Positions 6,732-13,934 of a DNA stretch of 64,000 bases are shown piece after piece. The notes beneath the pieces were generated by a model. It was given only the letters and a program-made list of their open reading frames with translations, did no database searches and had not been told where the DNA came from. The position numbers and the translations under genes were made by a program. The stretch spans positions 248,001 through 312,000 of the forward strand of contig CATXID010000001.1 in assembly GCA_958369225.1 (NCBI GenBank). The letters are read 5' to 3'. The stretch is from an uncultured Collinsella sp. GTDB lineage: Bacteria > Actinomycetota > Coriobacteriia > Coriobacteriales > Coriobacteriaceae. Within the stretch, counting starts at the first letter, position 1, and every line of letters starts with the position of its first letter.

Positions 6732-8644
6732 AGGGCACGGACCTTCGGCTCATCGTCGAGTTGCGGAATGGTGCCCACTACGTTGTCGGCCAGCCAATTC
6801 ATCTCGACAATCTGCGTGCTCGGCAGCGGGGGAAAGCCCTCGATCTGCACCACGCCGTCTTGGCTATGAAGCTCGCCGCCAAATGGATTGATGGAGCCCT
6901 CGACGATGCCATTGCGGAGCAGCTGAACAAGCTTGCGCGTCTGATAGGGCAGGCCCGGAGCGTAGCGAATGTCGATGACGCCTGAGCTCATGCCGTACCA
7001 GTAGTTGACGGCGCGAACCTGGCTGTCGTCACTGGTCTCATCCCAGGTGCCATGCAGCAGGCTTCGCACGATAAGCTCGTAGTATCGGCCCCAGTTCCAT
7101 ACCGGCATGGCGATGCCGACGACCTTGCCATCGACCAGGCGGTGGAGTCCGTAGGCCGTAGGGTCTATGAGCGACTTTGACATGTCAGCGCCGGTCATGA
7201 CGCTCACGCCCTCGCGACACATTGCCTCGGCAAGACCGCCGGCGGGCACATCGCCCCAGGTGAGGATTACCTGCGCGCGAGGGTCGAGCAGCGAGGCGCC
7301 GATGGCAAAGGCGTTGATCTCGCTAAGTGCGCCCGACGCAAAGACCGACGCGTGGTAGCCAATGCGATGGTTGTCTGCCATGCTGGCCGCAAGGGCGCCC
7401 AGTAGGAATTTGGCCTCGTACATCTTGCCAAAGTATGAACGCACGCTTTGGTGGGGAAGGCCGATGGAGCAGTTGAGGAACCGAACCCGGGGATACTCAA
7501 CGGCAGCCCTGAGCGTGTATTCCATCAGGCGGTGCGAGGTCGAGAAGATGACATTCGCCCCATGTTTGACAGCCGTTTCCACGGCGGCGTAGAACACGTC
7601 CGGATCGTGGCAGTCCTCGAACGCCTCGGTGCGCACGATACCGCCAAAGTGCTCATCGAGATACTGGCGCCCTTGGTCGTGCAGGCTGTCCCAGCTCGAC
7701 GTCGCACAGGGGAACTCATGGATAAAGGCGATGCGCAGGGGATTGGCCGCCGAATAGACGGTCTTGCCCATAAAGAAGTTGAGCACGCCGGAGGTGGACT
7801 TGGCGGGCGACTCTTCCTCATCGACACTCGGCGCTTCGACAAGATCGACCTTGTCCTCGTCATTTTTGCCGGCAATGACCAGCTCGCGCCAAATCTTGCA
7901 CAGGCGGTTTACGACGATATCCGTCGGCGTATCCAGCAGGCGGTCCTGGTTATACACATTGAGGTAGACGAGCATGGCGTCGGCGGGCGTAATGTCCAGG
8001 TGGTCGCCGCCCGCGCGAAGGTAGGCGCGTTTAAAGAGTAGGAAGGTGTGGCGCAGGTAGTCGACCTTTTTCTGTGGCCACTTTTCGACAAGGTTCTGGC
8101 CGAGCATCTTAGCGAGCGTTTCGTAGCCGCCTTCGCGCGAAAACTCGATCTCGTATAGGGGGCAGACGCGCCAAAACGCGCAGAACTCGCCGTACAGGCG
8201 ACTTTCGACGGAATCCCATTTTCCGGGGTAGAGGCGGGTGACCTTGGCCGAAACCGTCGGGGCGTCCAGGAATTTGAGGACGCTGACGCGCTTGTTGCCC
8301 TCTTGGACGTAGAACCGATGCATGAACTCGGTGACGATGATGGGGTCGCGATAGCCCTCGGTCACCTGGATGTCGTAGAGGTTGGACCACTTGCGGGCGA
8401 ACTCGGTGTTAAACGGCAGCAGAGGCATAAAGTTACACGAAAAGGCAGACTGACGGCCCTTGGTAACCGTGCCGACGACCATTTCGAGCGGAATGTCCCT
8501 CAGACCGACGCTCTCTCGCTGGCCTAAGGGAAGCTGGGCAACCAAGCTATCGAGGTCCGTGAGGTACGGATGCTCGCTTTGGCTGATGGCGCGACGGCGT
8601 CCCTGCTCGCCGCGCTTGCGTGCTTGACGATAGGCCTCTTCCAT
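6728..8644 (-). CDS. ParB-like domain fused to BMP-family (nucleoside/purine-binding) domain, no signal peptide
   Basis: The protein has 638 residues. Residues 1-45 are charged. Residues about 48-140 contain a ParB/sulfiredoxin-like segment with the motif QEGNKRVSVLKF. A middle helical region follows. From about residue 301 (PLRIAFIHEF) to 620 the sequence follows the PBP1 fold of basic membrane proteins (BMP, PF02608-type), which normally serve as lipoprotein receptors for nucleoside ABC importers. There is no signal peptide or lipobox, so this receptor should be cytosolic. I infer a purine/nucleoside sensor rather than a transport component. It is translationally coupled to the phosphoesterase downstream. 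The function is unknown. Confidence 0.75.
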   Translation of the reverse strand: MEEAYRQARKRGEQGRRRAISQSEHPYLTDLDSLVAQLPLGQRESVGLRDIPLEMVVGTVTKGRQSAFSCNFMPLLPFNTEFARKWSNLYDIQVTEGYRDPIIVTEFMHRFYVQEGNKRVSVLKFLDAPTVSAKVTRLYPGKWDSVESRLYGEFCAFWRVCPLYEIEFSREGGYETLAKMLGQNLVEKWPQKKVDYLRHTFLLFKRAYLRAGGDHLDITPADAMLVYLNVYNQDRLLDTPTDIVVNRLCKIWRELVIAGKNDEDKVDLVEAPSVDEEESPAKSTSGVLNFFMGKTVYSAANPLRIAFIHEFPCATSSWDSLHDQGRQYLDEHFGGIVRTEAFEDCHDPDVFYAAVETAVKHGANVIFSTSHRLMEYTLRAAVEYPRVRFLNCSIGLPHQSVRSYFGKMYEAKFLLGALAASMADNHRIGYHASVFASGALSEINAFAIGASLLDPRAQVILTWGDVPAGGLAEAMCREGVSVMTGADMSKSLIDPTAYGLHRLVDGKVVGIAMPVWNWGRYYELIVRSLLHGTWDETSDDSQVRAVNYWYGMSSGVIDIRYAPGLPYQTRKLVQLLRNGIVEGSINPFGGELHSQDGVVQIEGFPPLPSTQIVEMNWLADNVVGTIPQLDDEPKVRAL

Positions 8645-8700
8645 GGTGTCTACTCCCTTAGTCGTTTAAACAACGATATAAACCATGGTACCACGATGCG

Positions 8701-8739
8701 AAACCACCACGAAGGTGCCCGTCCTCTTTGTGGTGGTTT
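8701..8739. repeat. ACCACC-type hairpin, copy B
   Basis: AAACCACCACGAAG (8701-8714) pairs with CTTTGTGGTGGTTT (8726-8739). It overlaps the stop codon of the minus-strand mscS gene and separates it from the BMP-fusion gene. The leading TGCGAAA is shared with copy C. Confidence 0.8.
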
Positions 8740-9506
8740 TAGGCGATGATGGGGGCGATGGCGCGGATGCAGGCGTCGGCTGCCGTGAAAGTAGTGCTGT
8801 CGTCGCTGACGATAAAGATGATCTTGCCCTTGATGCCAAAGTCGCCGATCTCGCTAAAGAGCACGTAGGGCTCCTTGTCAAAGCCCGAGATGGGAAGCAC
8901 GGCGGCCTTGGTGGCGTCGGTGAGCTCATCTGCCAGCGCGTCCAGTGAAGCCCACTTGGACGTGTCCTTGACCGCGACGGGCACGGCAACGCGCCCAAAG
9001 GGCATGAGGTGCACGAGCGTGTTCTTGGAGATGTTGGAGTTGGGGACGATGATGGTCTGCCCGCAGGCATCTTCGATGGTCGTATGGCGCCAGGTGATAT
9101 CTTGGACCACGCCCGACACGCCGCCGACCTCGATATTGTCGCCGGGTTTGATAATGCCCATAAACGTCACCTGCATGCCGCCGATGAGGTTCGAGAGCGT
9201 GTCCTGAAAGCCGAGTGAGATGGCGATGCCGCCGACGCCAAGAGCGGCGACGAGGGCGTTTGCGTTAACGCCAAAGCAGTTGTCGAGGATAAAACTGCCG
9301 CCGATCGTCCATATGACGGCGCGCGCGATATTGATGAAGATGCTGGATGAAGGGAGTGGGTTATCGTCGCGGTTAAGCAGGTGGCGCAGGGTCTTGGACG
9401 CGACCTTGGCGGCAACGGCGGTGCCGATAGCCAAGATACCTGCCCAGATGATGTTGTGGACCCATCGTTGTGCAAAGAAATGAAGAATTGGCTCAAACAA
9501 TTCCAT
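8739..9506 (-). CDS. mscS: Small-conductance mechanosensitive channel (MscS family)
   Basis: This 255-residue membrane channel opens on hypo-osmotic shock. It has membrane spans at about residues 17-35, 58-78 and 82-110. The last is the pore helix (GVGGIAISLGFQDTLSNLIGG-like pattern), followed by the cytosolic beta domain with the GDNIEVGGVSGVVQDI signature and a mixed alpha/beta end. It has three-span architecture and ordinary length. AGGAGGT lies before its ATG, and this site overlaps the stop codon of a 54-residue exported peptide gene upstream, implying coupling. Confidence 0.92.
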   Translation of the reverse strand: MELFEPILHFFAQRWVHNIIWAGILAIGTAVAAKVASKTLRHLLNRDDNPLPSSSIFINIARAVIWTIGGSFILDNCFGVNANALVAALGVGGIAISLGFQDTLSNLIGGMQVTFMGIIKPGDNIEVGGVSGVVQDITWRHTTIEDACGQTIIVPNSNISKNTLVHLMPFGRVAVPVAVKDTSKWASLDALADELTDATKAAVLPISGFDKEPYVLFSEIGDFGIKGKIIFIVSDDSTTFTAADACIRAIAPIIA

Positions 9507-9518
9507 GTAGGAAACCTC

Positions 9519-9683
9519 CTAATGATTGTCCAACCATGATACCCACCAAGAAGCCTGTCCGATCACATCGGACGCGCCGATAACTTGAGAAGGGGTGGCC
9601 GCAGCGGCGTAGGCTGGGGCGCCGGTGAGCGCACCGGCGAGAAGCGCAGCGGTCAAGGCAAGACGGGGAAGGAGTCTTCTCAT
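9519..9683 (-). CDS. 54-residue peptide with Sec signal, coupled to mscS
   Basis: ATG at 9683-9681 opens a 54-codon frame ending TAG at 9521-9519, 12 bp before the mscS start. The mscS ribosome site overlaps its end. The N-terminus is MRRLLPRLALT followed by a hydrophobic Ala/Leu segment and a probable signal peptidase site after APAYA at residues 23-27. The mature part of about 27 residues contains SWWVSW and ends WLDNH. AAGGAAA lies upstream of its ATG. I recognise no family. It may be a real exported peptide or a coupling leader for mscS. It was read by hand from the minus strand. Confidence 0.55.
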   Translation of the reverse strand: MRRLLPRLALTAALLAGALTGAPAYAAAATPSQVIGASDVIGQASWWVSWLDNH

Positions 9684-9746
9684 GGCAGTTTCCTTAGTTC
9701 TTAACCAGTGGTTTCTGCTGACGCTGGATTATCGACATAATATGCG

Positions 9747-9786
9747 AAAACCGCCGCAAAGGTATCTGTCCCTTTGCGGCGGTTTT
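9747..9786. repeat. ACCACC-type hairpin, copy C (G/C-shifted stem)
   Basis: AAAACCGCCGCAAAG (9747-9761) pairs perfectly with CTTTGCGGCGGTTTT (9772-9786). Compared with copies A and B, ACCACCAC became ACCGCCGC and the other arm changed to match. Confidence 0.8.
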
Positions 9787-9801
9787 GACGTTTGCGCAGA
9801 T

Positions 9802-9842
9802 AAAACCTGCCAAAATTAACCTGTCCCTTATTGGCAGGTTTT
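9802..9842. repeat. AACCTGTCCC-type palindrome, copy A
   Basis: AAAACCTGCCAA (9802-9813) pairs with TTGGCAGGTTTT (9831-9842), with AATTAACCTGTCCCTTA between. It abuts the stop codon of the minus-strand ABC ATPase gene and probably terminates it. Related copies lie at 53011-53050 and 54961-54998. Confidence 0.75.
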
Positions 9843-10635
9843 AGCTCAGCAGCATGCGGTCGTTGGCGAGCTCGCCGCCCGAGACCTCCTCGAACTTCTG
9901 CAGCAGGTCGGCCACGGTGAGCGATTTCTTCTCATCGCCGGCCACGTCGTAGATCACGTGGCCCTCGTGCATCATGATCAGACGGTTGCCCAGGCGGATG
10001 GCGTCGTTCATGTTATGCGTGACCATGAGCGTGGTCAGGTGGTTCTCGTCTACGATCTCCTCGGTCAGGTTGAGCACCTTCGATGCCGTCTTGGGATCGA
10101 GGGCCGCGGTGTGCTCGTCGAGCAGCAGCAGGCGCGGCTTGGTGAGCGTGGCCATCAGCAGGGTGAGTGCCTGGCGCTGGCCGCCCGAGAGCAGACCGAC
10201 CTTGGCGTTGAGGCGTGTGTCCAGGCCAAGGTCCAGGCGTTTGAGCAGCTCAACGTACTCGTCCTTCTCGGCCTTGGTGACACCCCACGAAAGACCGCGA
10301 CGCTGACCGCGGCGCTTGGCGAGGGCTAGATTCTCGGCAATCTGCATGTCGGCTGCGGTGCCGCGCATGGGGTCCTGAAACACACGGCCCAGGTACTTGG
10401 CGCGCTGAGACTCGCTCAGACGCGAGATGTCGGTGCCGTCGAGCTCGATAACGCCCGAATCGAGCGGATACACGCCGGCGATCATGTTGAGCAGCGTGGA
10501 CTTGCCGGCGCCGTTGCCGCCGATCACGGTCACAAAGTCGCCGTCGTTAAGGGTAAGGTCGACGCCGGTGAGTGCGCGCTTCTCGGTGACGGTGCCCTTG
10601 TTAAAGGTCTTTTTGACGTGCGAGAGCTTAAGCAT
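9841..10635 (-). CDS. ABC transporter ATP-binding protein (TrpZ-like)
   Basis: This 264-residue ATPase has a Walker A at residues 39-47 (GGNGAGKST), the LSGGQRQALTL signature, Walker B LLLLDEHTAALD and the switch histidine in VTHNM. It powers the importer formed with the permease and lipoprotein upstream. The start is ATG at 10635, where the sequence becomes MLKLSHVKKTF. The longer frame to 10713 lies inside the permease gene. It overlaps the permease stop by 8 bp. The set resembles tryptophan/tyrosine or related organic-solute importers (PF04392 receptors), but the substrate is not fixed by sequence. Confidence 0.9.
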   Translation of the reverse strand: MLKLSHVKKTFNKGTVTEKRALTGVDLTLNDGDFVTVIGGNGAGKSTLLNMIAGVYPLDSGVIELDGTDISRLSESQRAKYLGRVFQDPMRGTAADMQIAENLALAKRRGQRRGLSWGVTKAEKDEYVELLKRLDLGLDTRLNAKVGLLSGGQRQALTLLMATLTKPRLLLLDEHTAALDPKTASKVLNLTEEIVDENHLTTLMVTHNMNDAIRLGNRLIMMHEGHVIYDVAGDEKKSLTVADLLQKFEEVSGGELANDRMLLS

Positions 10636-11551
10636 CTGCCTCATCCCCCTTCGTGTAGGAGCTGCGGAGCTTATAGCGCTCCCAAACCACGGGCACGCAC
10701 AGGGCCACGGCAACGATCATGGCGGAGAGCAGCTTCATGTCGTTGGCATCCATGCCCAGCTGCAGCACGATGGCGCGAATGAGGAAGTACACCACGGAGC
10801 CAAAGACGGCAGAGGCAAGACGGACGCTAAACTGCGTCAGACCGCCGGGCAGCAGGCGGCCGAGCACCTCGCCGATAACAATGGCGGCAAGACCGATAAC
10901 GATGGCGCCTGTGCCCATGCCAATGTCAGCGTACTTCTGGCTCTGACAGATGAGCGCACCCGAAAGGCCGATAAGGGCGTTGGAGAGCACGAGGGCGATC
11001 ATCTTGGTGGAGTTGGTGTTGACGCCCAGGGCGCGGATCATGTACTCGTTGTTGCCGGTGGCACGCAGCGCCGAGCCGATCTCGGTGCCAAAGAACCAGT
11101 ACAGGATGGCGACGATGGCCACGGCCAGCACAATGCCCAGGATGATGGCAACGGTGGACTGCGGCAGGCCCGTCATGTGACTGACGGATGAGAAGATGGT
11201 GCCCTTGGCAAGGATGGGCGTGTTGGATTTGCCCATGATGCGCAGGTTGATGGACCACAGACTGATCTGCGTAAGGATTCCGGCGAGGATCGCGGGAATC
11301 TCAAAAACGGTGGTCAAGATGCCCGTGACAGCGCCCGCGATGGCGCCGGCGCACATTCCGGCCAGCACGGCGAGCAAGGGGTCGACGTTATTGTTGACGA
11401 TGAGCACGGCGCAAACGCAGCCGCCGAGGGCAAAGCTGCCGTCGCAGGTCATATCGGGGATGTCGAGCAGGCGGAACGTGATAAACACGCCGAGCACCAT
11501 AATGCCCCAGAGGACGCCCTGCGAAATGGCGCCCTGCAATGCAATGAGCAT
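10628..11551 (-). CDS. ABC transporter permease (TrpY-like, branched-chain permease fold)
   Basis: This 307-residue inner-membrane protein has about eight to nine hydrophobic spans and the BPD_transp_2 pattern, for example DIPDMTCDGSFALGG near residues 30-45 and LRATGNNEYMIRALGVN, the cytosolic coupling loop. It forms the translocation path of the importer. The start ATG has an AGGAGG site. A 204-bp gap with a stem-loop separates it from the receptor gene, so receptor and permease levels may differ. Confidence 0.9.
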   Translation of the reverse strand: MLIALQGAISQGVLWGIMVLGVFITFRLLDIPDMTCDGSFALGGCVCAVLIVNNNVDPLLAVLAGMCAGAIAGAVTGILTTVFEIPAILAGILTQISLWSINLRIMGKSNTPILAKGTIFSSVSHMTGLPQSTVAIILGIVLAVAIVAILYWFFGTEIGSALRATGNNEYMIRALGVNTNSTKMIALVLSNALIGLSGALICQSQKYADIGMGTGAIVIGLAAIVIGEVLGRLLPGGLTQFSVRLASAVFGSVVYFLIRAIVLQLGMDANDMKLLSAMIVAVALCVPVVWERYKLRSSYTKGDEADA

Positions 11552-11655
11552 GCTTCATACCTCCTAGGATAGGGTGGACACGTGATTTTCCATAATAGCG
11601 GTAACACTGCATAAAAGAGCTGCGGACGGATGTTTTGTCTCATCCGAAACAAGCA

Positions 11656-11684
11656 GGGCGAACGCCGGTCTTTAGCGTTCGCCC
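11656..11684 (-). terminator. Stem-loop between receptor and permease genes
   Basis: GGGCGAACGC (11656-11665) pairs with GCGTTCGCCC (11675-11684). On the minus strand only a weak T-rich tract follows, so partial termination that favours receptor synthesis is plausible. Confidence 0.6.
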
Positions 11685-11755
11685 CTGTGGCTCAGATATT
11701 GAATAACGCGGCTATGGCACGAGCGCGGGCTCTAGATGCATTGCCACGCATGACG

Positions 11756-12736
11756 CTATGCGTCCAGAGCGGAGAGGTCGATGCCCAGGGCCTCGGCCAT
11801 CTCGTCGTTCTTGACGACGACCAGGTCCTTGCTCGAGAGATGCTTGATCGGCATATCCTCGGGCTTGGCCTCGCCCTTCAGGATCTTGACGGCCATCTCG
11901 CCTGCAGCGTAGCCCAGGTCCTCATAGTTGATGGAGAGGGTGAACACGCCGCCGGCCTTGCACATGCCCTCCTCGCCGGTAACGAAGGGGAGCTTGTTCT
12001 CCTTGCAAATCTGGCCGACCTGCGAAGCGCCCGCGGCGATGGTGTTGTCGGTGGGGGAGTACAGCGCGTCGACCTTGCCCACGGCAGACTCGACAACGGA
12101 CTGGATCTCGTTAGAGCTCGAGACGGTGTAGTCGGTGTACTCGAGGCCCAGCTTGTCGAGCTCCTTCTTGGCGGCCTTGATCTGGACGTCGGAGTTGGAT
12201 TCGGCGGTGCAGTAGAGCAGGCCGACCTTCTTAACGTCGGGCAGGACCTTCTGCATCATCTCGAGCTGCTCGGCGACCGGGGTGAGGTCGGAAGCGCCCG
12301 TGACGTTGGTGCCGGGCTTGTCGTTGTCCTGGACCAGGCCGGAAGCGGCGTAGTCGGTGATGGCGCAGCCAACGATGGGGATATCGGCGGTAGCGCCGGC
12401 GGCAGCCTGCGCGGCGGGCGTAGCGATGGCATAGATCAGGTTGACGCCGTCGCCTACGAACTTGTCGGCAATGGACTTACACGTGGACTGGTCGTTCTGG
12501 GCGTTCTTCTGGTCGATCTTGACCTTGAGGCCGCTCTTCTTGATGGCCTTGACGAAGCCGTCGTTGGCGGCATCGAGCGCGGAGTGCTCGGTGAGCTGCA
12601 GAACGCCGATGGTGTAGTCGGAACCGGCGGCAGCGGAGCCGGAACCAGAGTTGCCGCCGCATCCGGCGAGCGGAGCGAGCGCGAGCAGGCCAGCGGAGAC
12701 AAGAAGGCTCCTGCGGCTGATGGTGATGTCCTTCAT
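11756..12736 (-). CDS. ABC importer substrate-binding lipoprotein (TrpX-like, PF04392-type)
   Basis: This 326-residue receptor has a lipobox LAGC with C26 as the lipidated residue. The N-terminus SRRSLL fits a twin-arginine (Tat) signal, which would mean export in folded form. A Gly/Ser linker follows, then the periplasmic-binding-like PBP1 fold beginning YTIGVLQLTEHSALD. Families of this type bind tryptophan, tyrosine or other organic solutes. The substrate here is inferred only from family. It is the first gene of the importer unit. Confidence 0.88.
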   Translation of the reverse strand: MKDITISRRSLLVSAGLLALAPLAGCGGNSGSGSAAAGSDYTIGVLQLTEHSALDAANDGFVKAIKKSGLKVKIDQKNAQNDQSTCKSIADKFVGDGVNLIYAIATPAAQAAAGATADIPIVGCAITDYAASGLVQDNDKPGTNVTGASDLTPVAEQLEMMQKVLPDVKKVGLLYCTAESNSDVQIKAAKKELDKLGLEYTDYTVSSSNEIQSVVESAVGKVDALYSPTDNTIAAGASQVGQICKENKLPFVTGEEGMCKAGGVFTLSINYEDLGYAAGEMAVKILKGEAKPEDMPIKHLSSKDLVVVKNDEMAEALGIDLSALDA

Positions 12737-12796
12737 ATCATTACCCCCAGTATAAAAATGGCTGGAAACACTGCACTAGGAAAAAGTGCAAGTGGG

Positions 12797-12827
12797 ACTA
12801 TAGTAACGCCGATGTCCATTTTTACAA
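12797..12827 (-). promoter_or_regulatory. Possible promoter of the TrpXYZ-like operon
   Basis: Read on the minus strand, TTGTAA (12827-12822) and TATAGT (12802-12797) are separated by 19 bp. A short stem GCACT/AGTGC follows before the gene. The region is too short for a T-box. Confidence 0.4.
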
Positions 12828-12895
12828 CATCCTGTCGAGTTTTTTAATACTGAACCGGATGGGCGGTGCCGGGGAACGACGGACGGTAACGGGGC

Positions 12896-13684
12896 TTACG
12901 CTGCGGGCGCGGGACTGTCTTCTTCGTCTAGCGCGGCAAAGAGTTTCTTGCCGTCGAGCAAACGCGTGCTGACGTTTCTCATTCGGCTGACCTCAACGGT
13001 GCGCAGGGTATCGTCGGCGCCTCGGGTGTTGTAGACCGTTCCCAGCAGATACGAGACGCCATCGCGCTGCCTGATGGCAAAGGGCCGGACCGTCATCCGC
13101 ACCACCTCGGTTTCGCCCCGGGTCAGGACGTTTGAGATATCAAAGCTGACAGTTGTTCCATGGTCGATGGCCTGTTCGACGAGCTCGCACGTGTCGATAC
13201 GCTTGGCGTGCGGACGCGCTGTCTTGATGGGCACGTCGTTGGCGGCCGGTGTCGGTTCGGGCATATCGAGATAGCCGCGAACATCGGCGCTCGCCATGGC
13301 GACCAGGTGCTGTGCCATGCTCTTTCGAATGGCTATGGGCGTCGATCGGTTGCGCATGACCATGCCGTGGAGCCGTATAATCTCCTCGTCGGCAAGCGGG
13401 CGGGTGAGGAGCCGATAGCCCACGCCGCGTTTATAGTCGATTTCGTATCCGGCGTGACGAAGTGCGGATATCGAGGTATAGATGCTGCGGCGTGCCGCCG
13501 AGATGGGCATGCGGGCGGGGTCGTCGGGATGGGCGAGGAGCTCGACCAGCTCGTCGGAAAGCAGCGCCTTGTCCTCGCCGGTGTTCTCGCTCAAGAGCTG
13601 CAGGATGCGTACGGCGCGATAGGCTGCCATCGAGGCGGAGCCCCTGGTCGTGGTCTCGTAGTTTTCAACAACGGCTTCGGTCAT
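12896..13684 (-). CDS. WYL-domain transcriptional regulator
   Basis: The protein has about 262 residues, with an N-terminal winged-helix region (residues about 20-95) and a C-terminal WYL domain with the strand pattern VRPFAIRQRDGVSYLLGTVY near residues 195-215. WYL domains bind small ligands or nucleic acid and control the attached HTH. The start is set at ATG 13684, about 10 bases after AAAGGA. A GTG at 13693 in frame is too close to that site. The 12-mer GTTTTCAACAAC occurs near its start (13661) and again upstream (13801), a possible operator. Confidence 0.8.
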   Translation of the reverse strand: MTEAVVENYETTTRGSASMAAYRAVRILQLLSENTGEDKALLSDELVELLAHPDDPARMPISAARRSIYTSISALRHAGYEIDYKRGVGYRLLTRPLADEEIIRLHGMVMRNRSTPIAIRKSMAQHLVAMASADVRGYLDMPEPTPAANDVPIKTARPHAKRIDTCELVEQAIDHGTTVSFDISNVLTRGETEVVRMTVRPFAIRQRDGVSYLLGTVYNTRGADDTLRTVEVSRMRNVSTRLLDGKKLFAALDEEDSPAPAA

Positions 13685-13860
13685 AGCGCCCACGTCCTTT
13701 CCTTTTTTGGTGATGGCAGATCAGAGCCTAGGGCGCGGGGCCTGGCCAAGGACACGTGGCGCCTTGGACGGTCGATGGTTGCCGGCAAACGGCGGGTCGA
13801 GTTTTCAACAACCCTGCCTAACTGACCAAAACCTTGCCAAAAGCTTGACGGATGCTGTTG

Positions 13861-13894
13861 AAAAAAAGCGCCCCTCGGCTTGCCGAGAGGCGCT
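13861..13894 (-). terminator. Terminator after asnS
   Basis: AGCGCCTCTCGG / CCGAGGGGCGCT on the minus strand is followed by seven T residues, 40 bp after the asnS stop. Confidence 0.9.
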
Positions 13895-13934
13895 GGCATG
13901 ATGCGCTGGAACGCGTTTGGTTGCGCTATGGCGA

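Noticed and set aside
11630..12847. 405-codon plus-strand frame opposite the ABC receptor
   Set aside because: Shadow of the minus-strand lipoprotein gene, which has a lipobox and conserved fold.
12737..12895. T-box riboswitch upstream of the Trp-like importer
   Set aside because: The leader is too short and lacks the T-box sequence and specifier stem.
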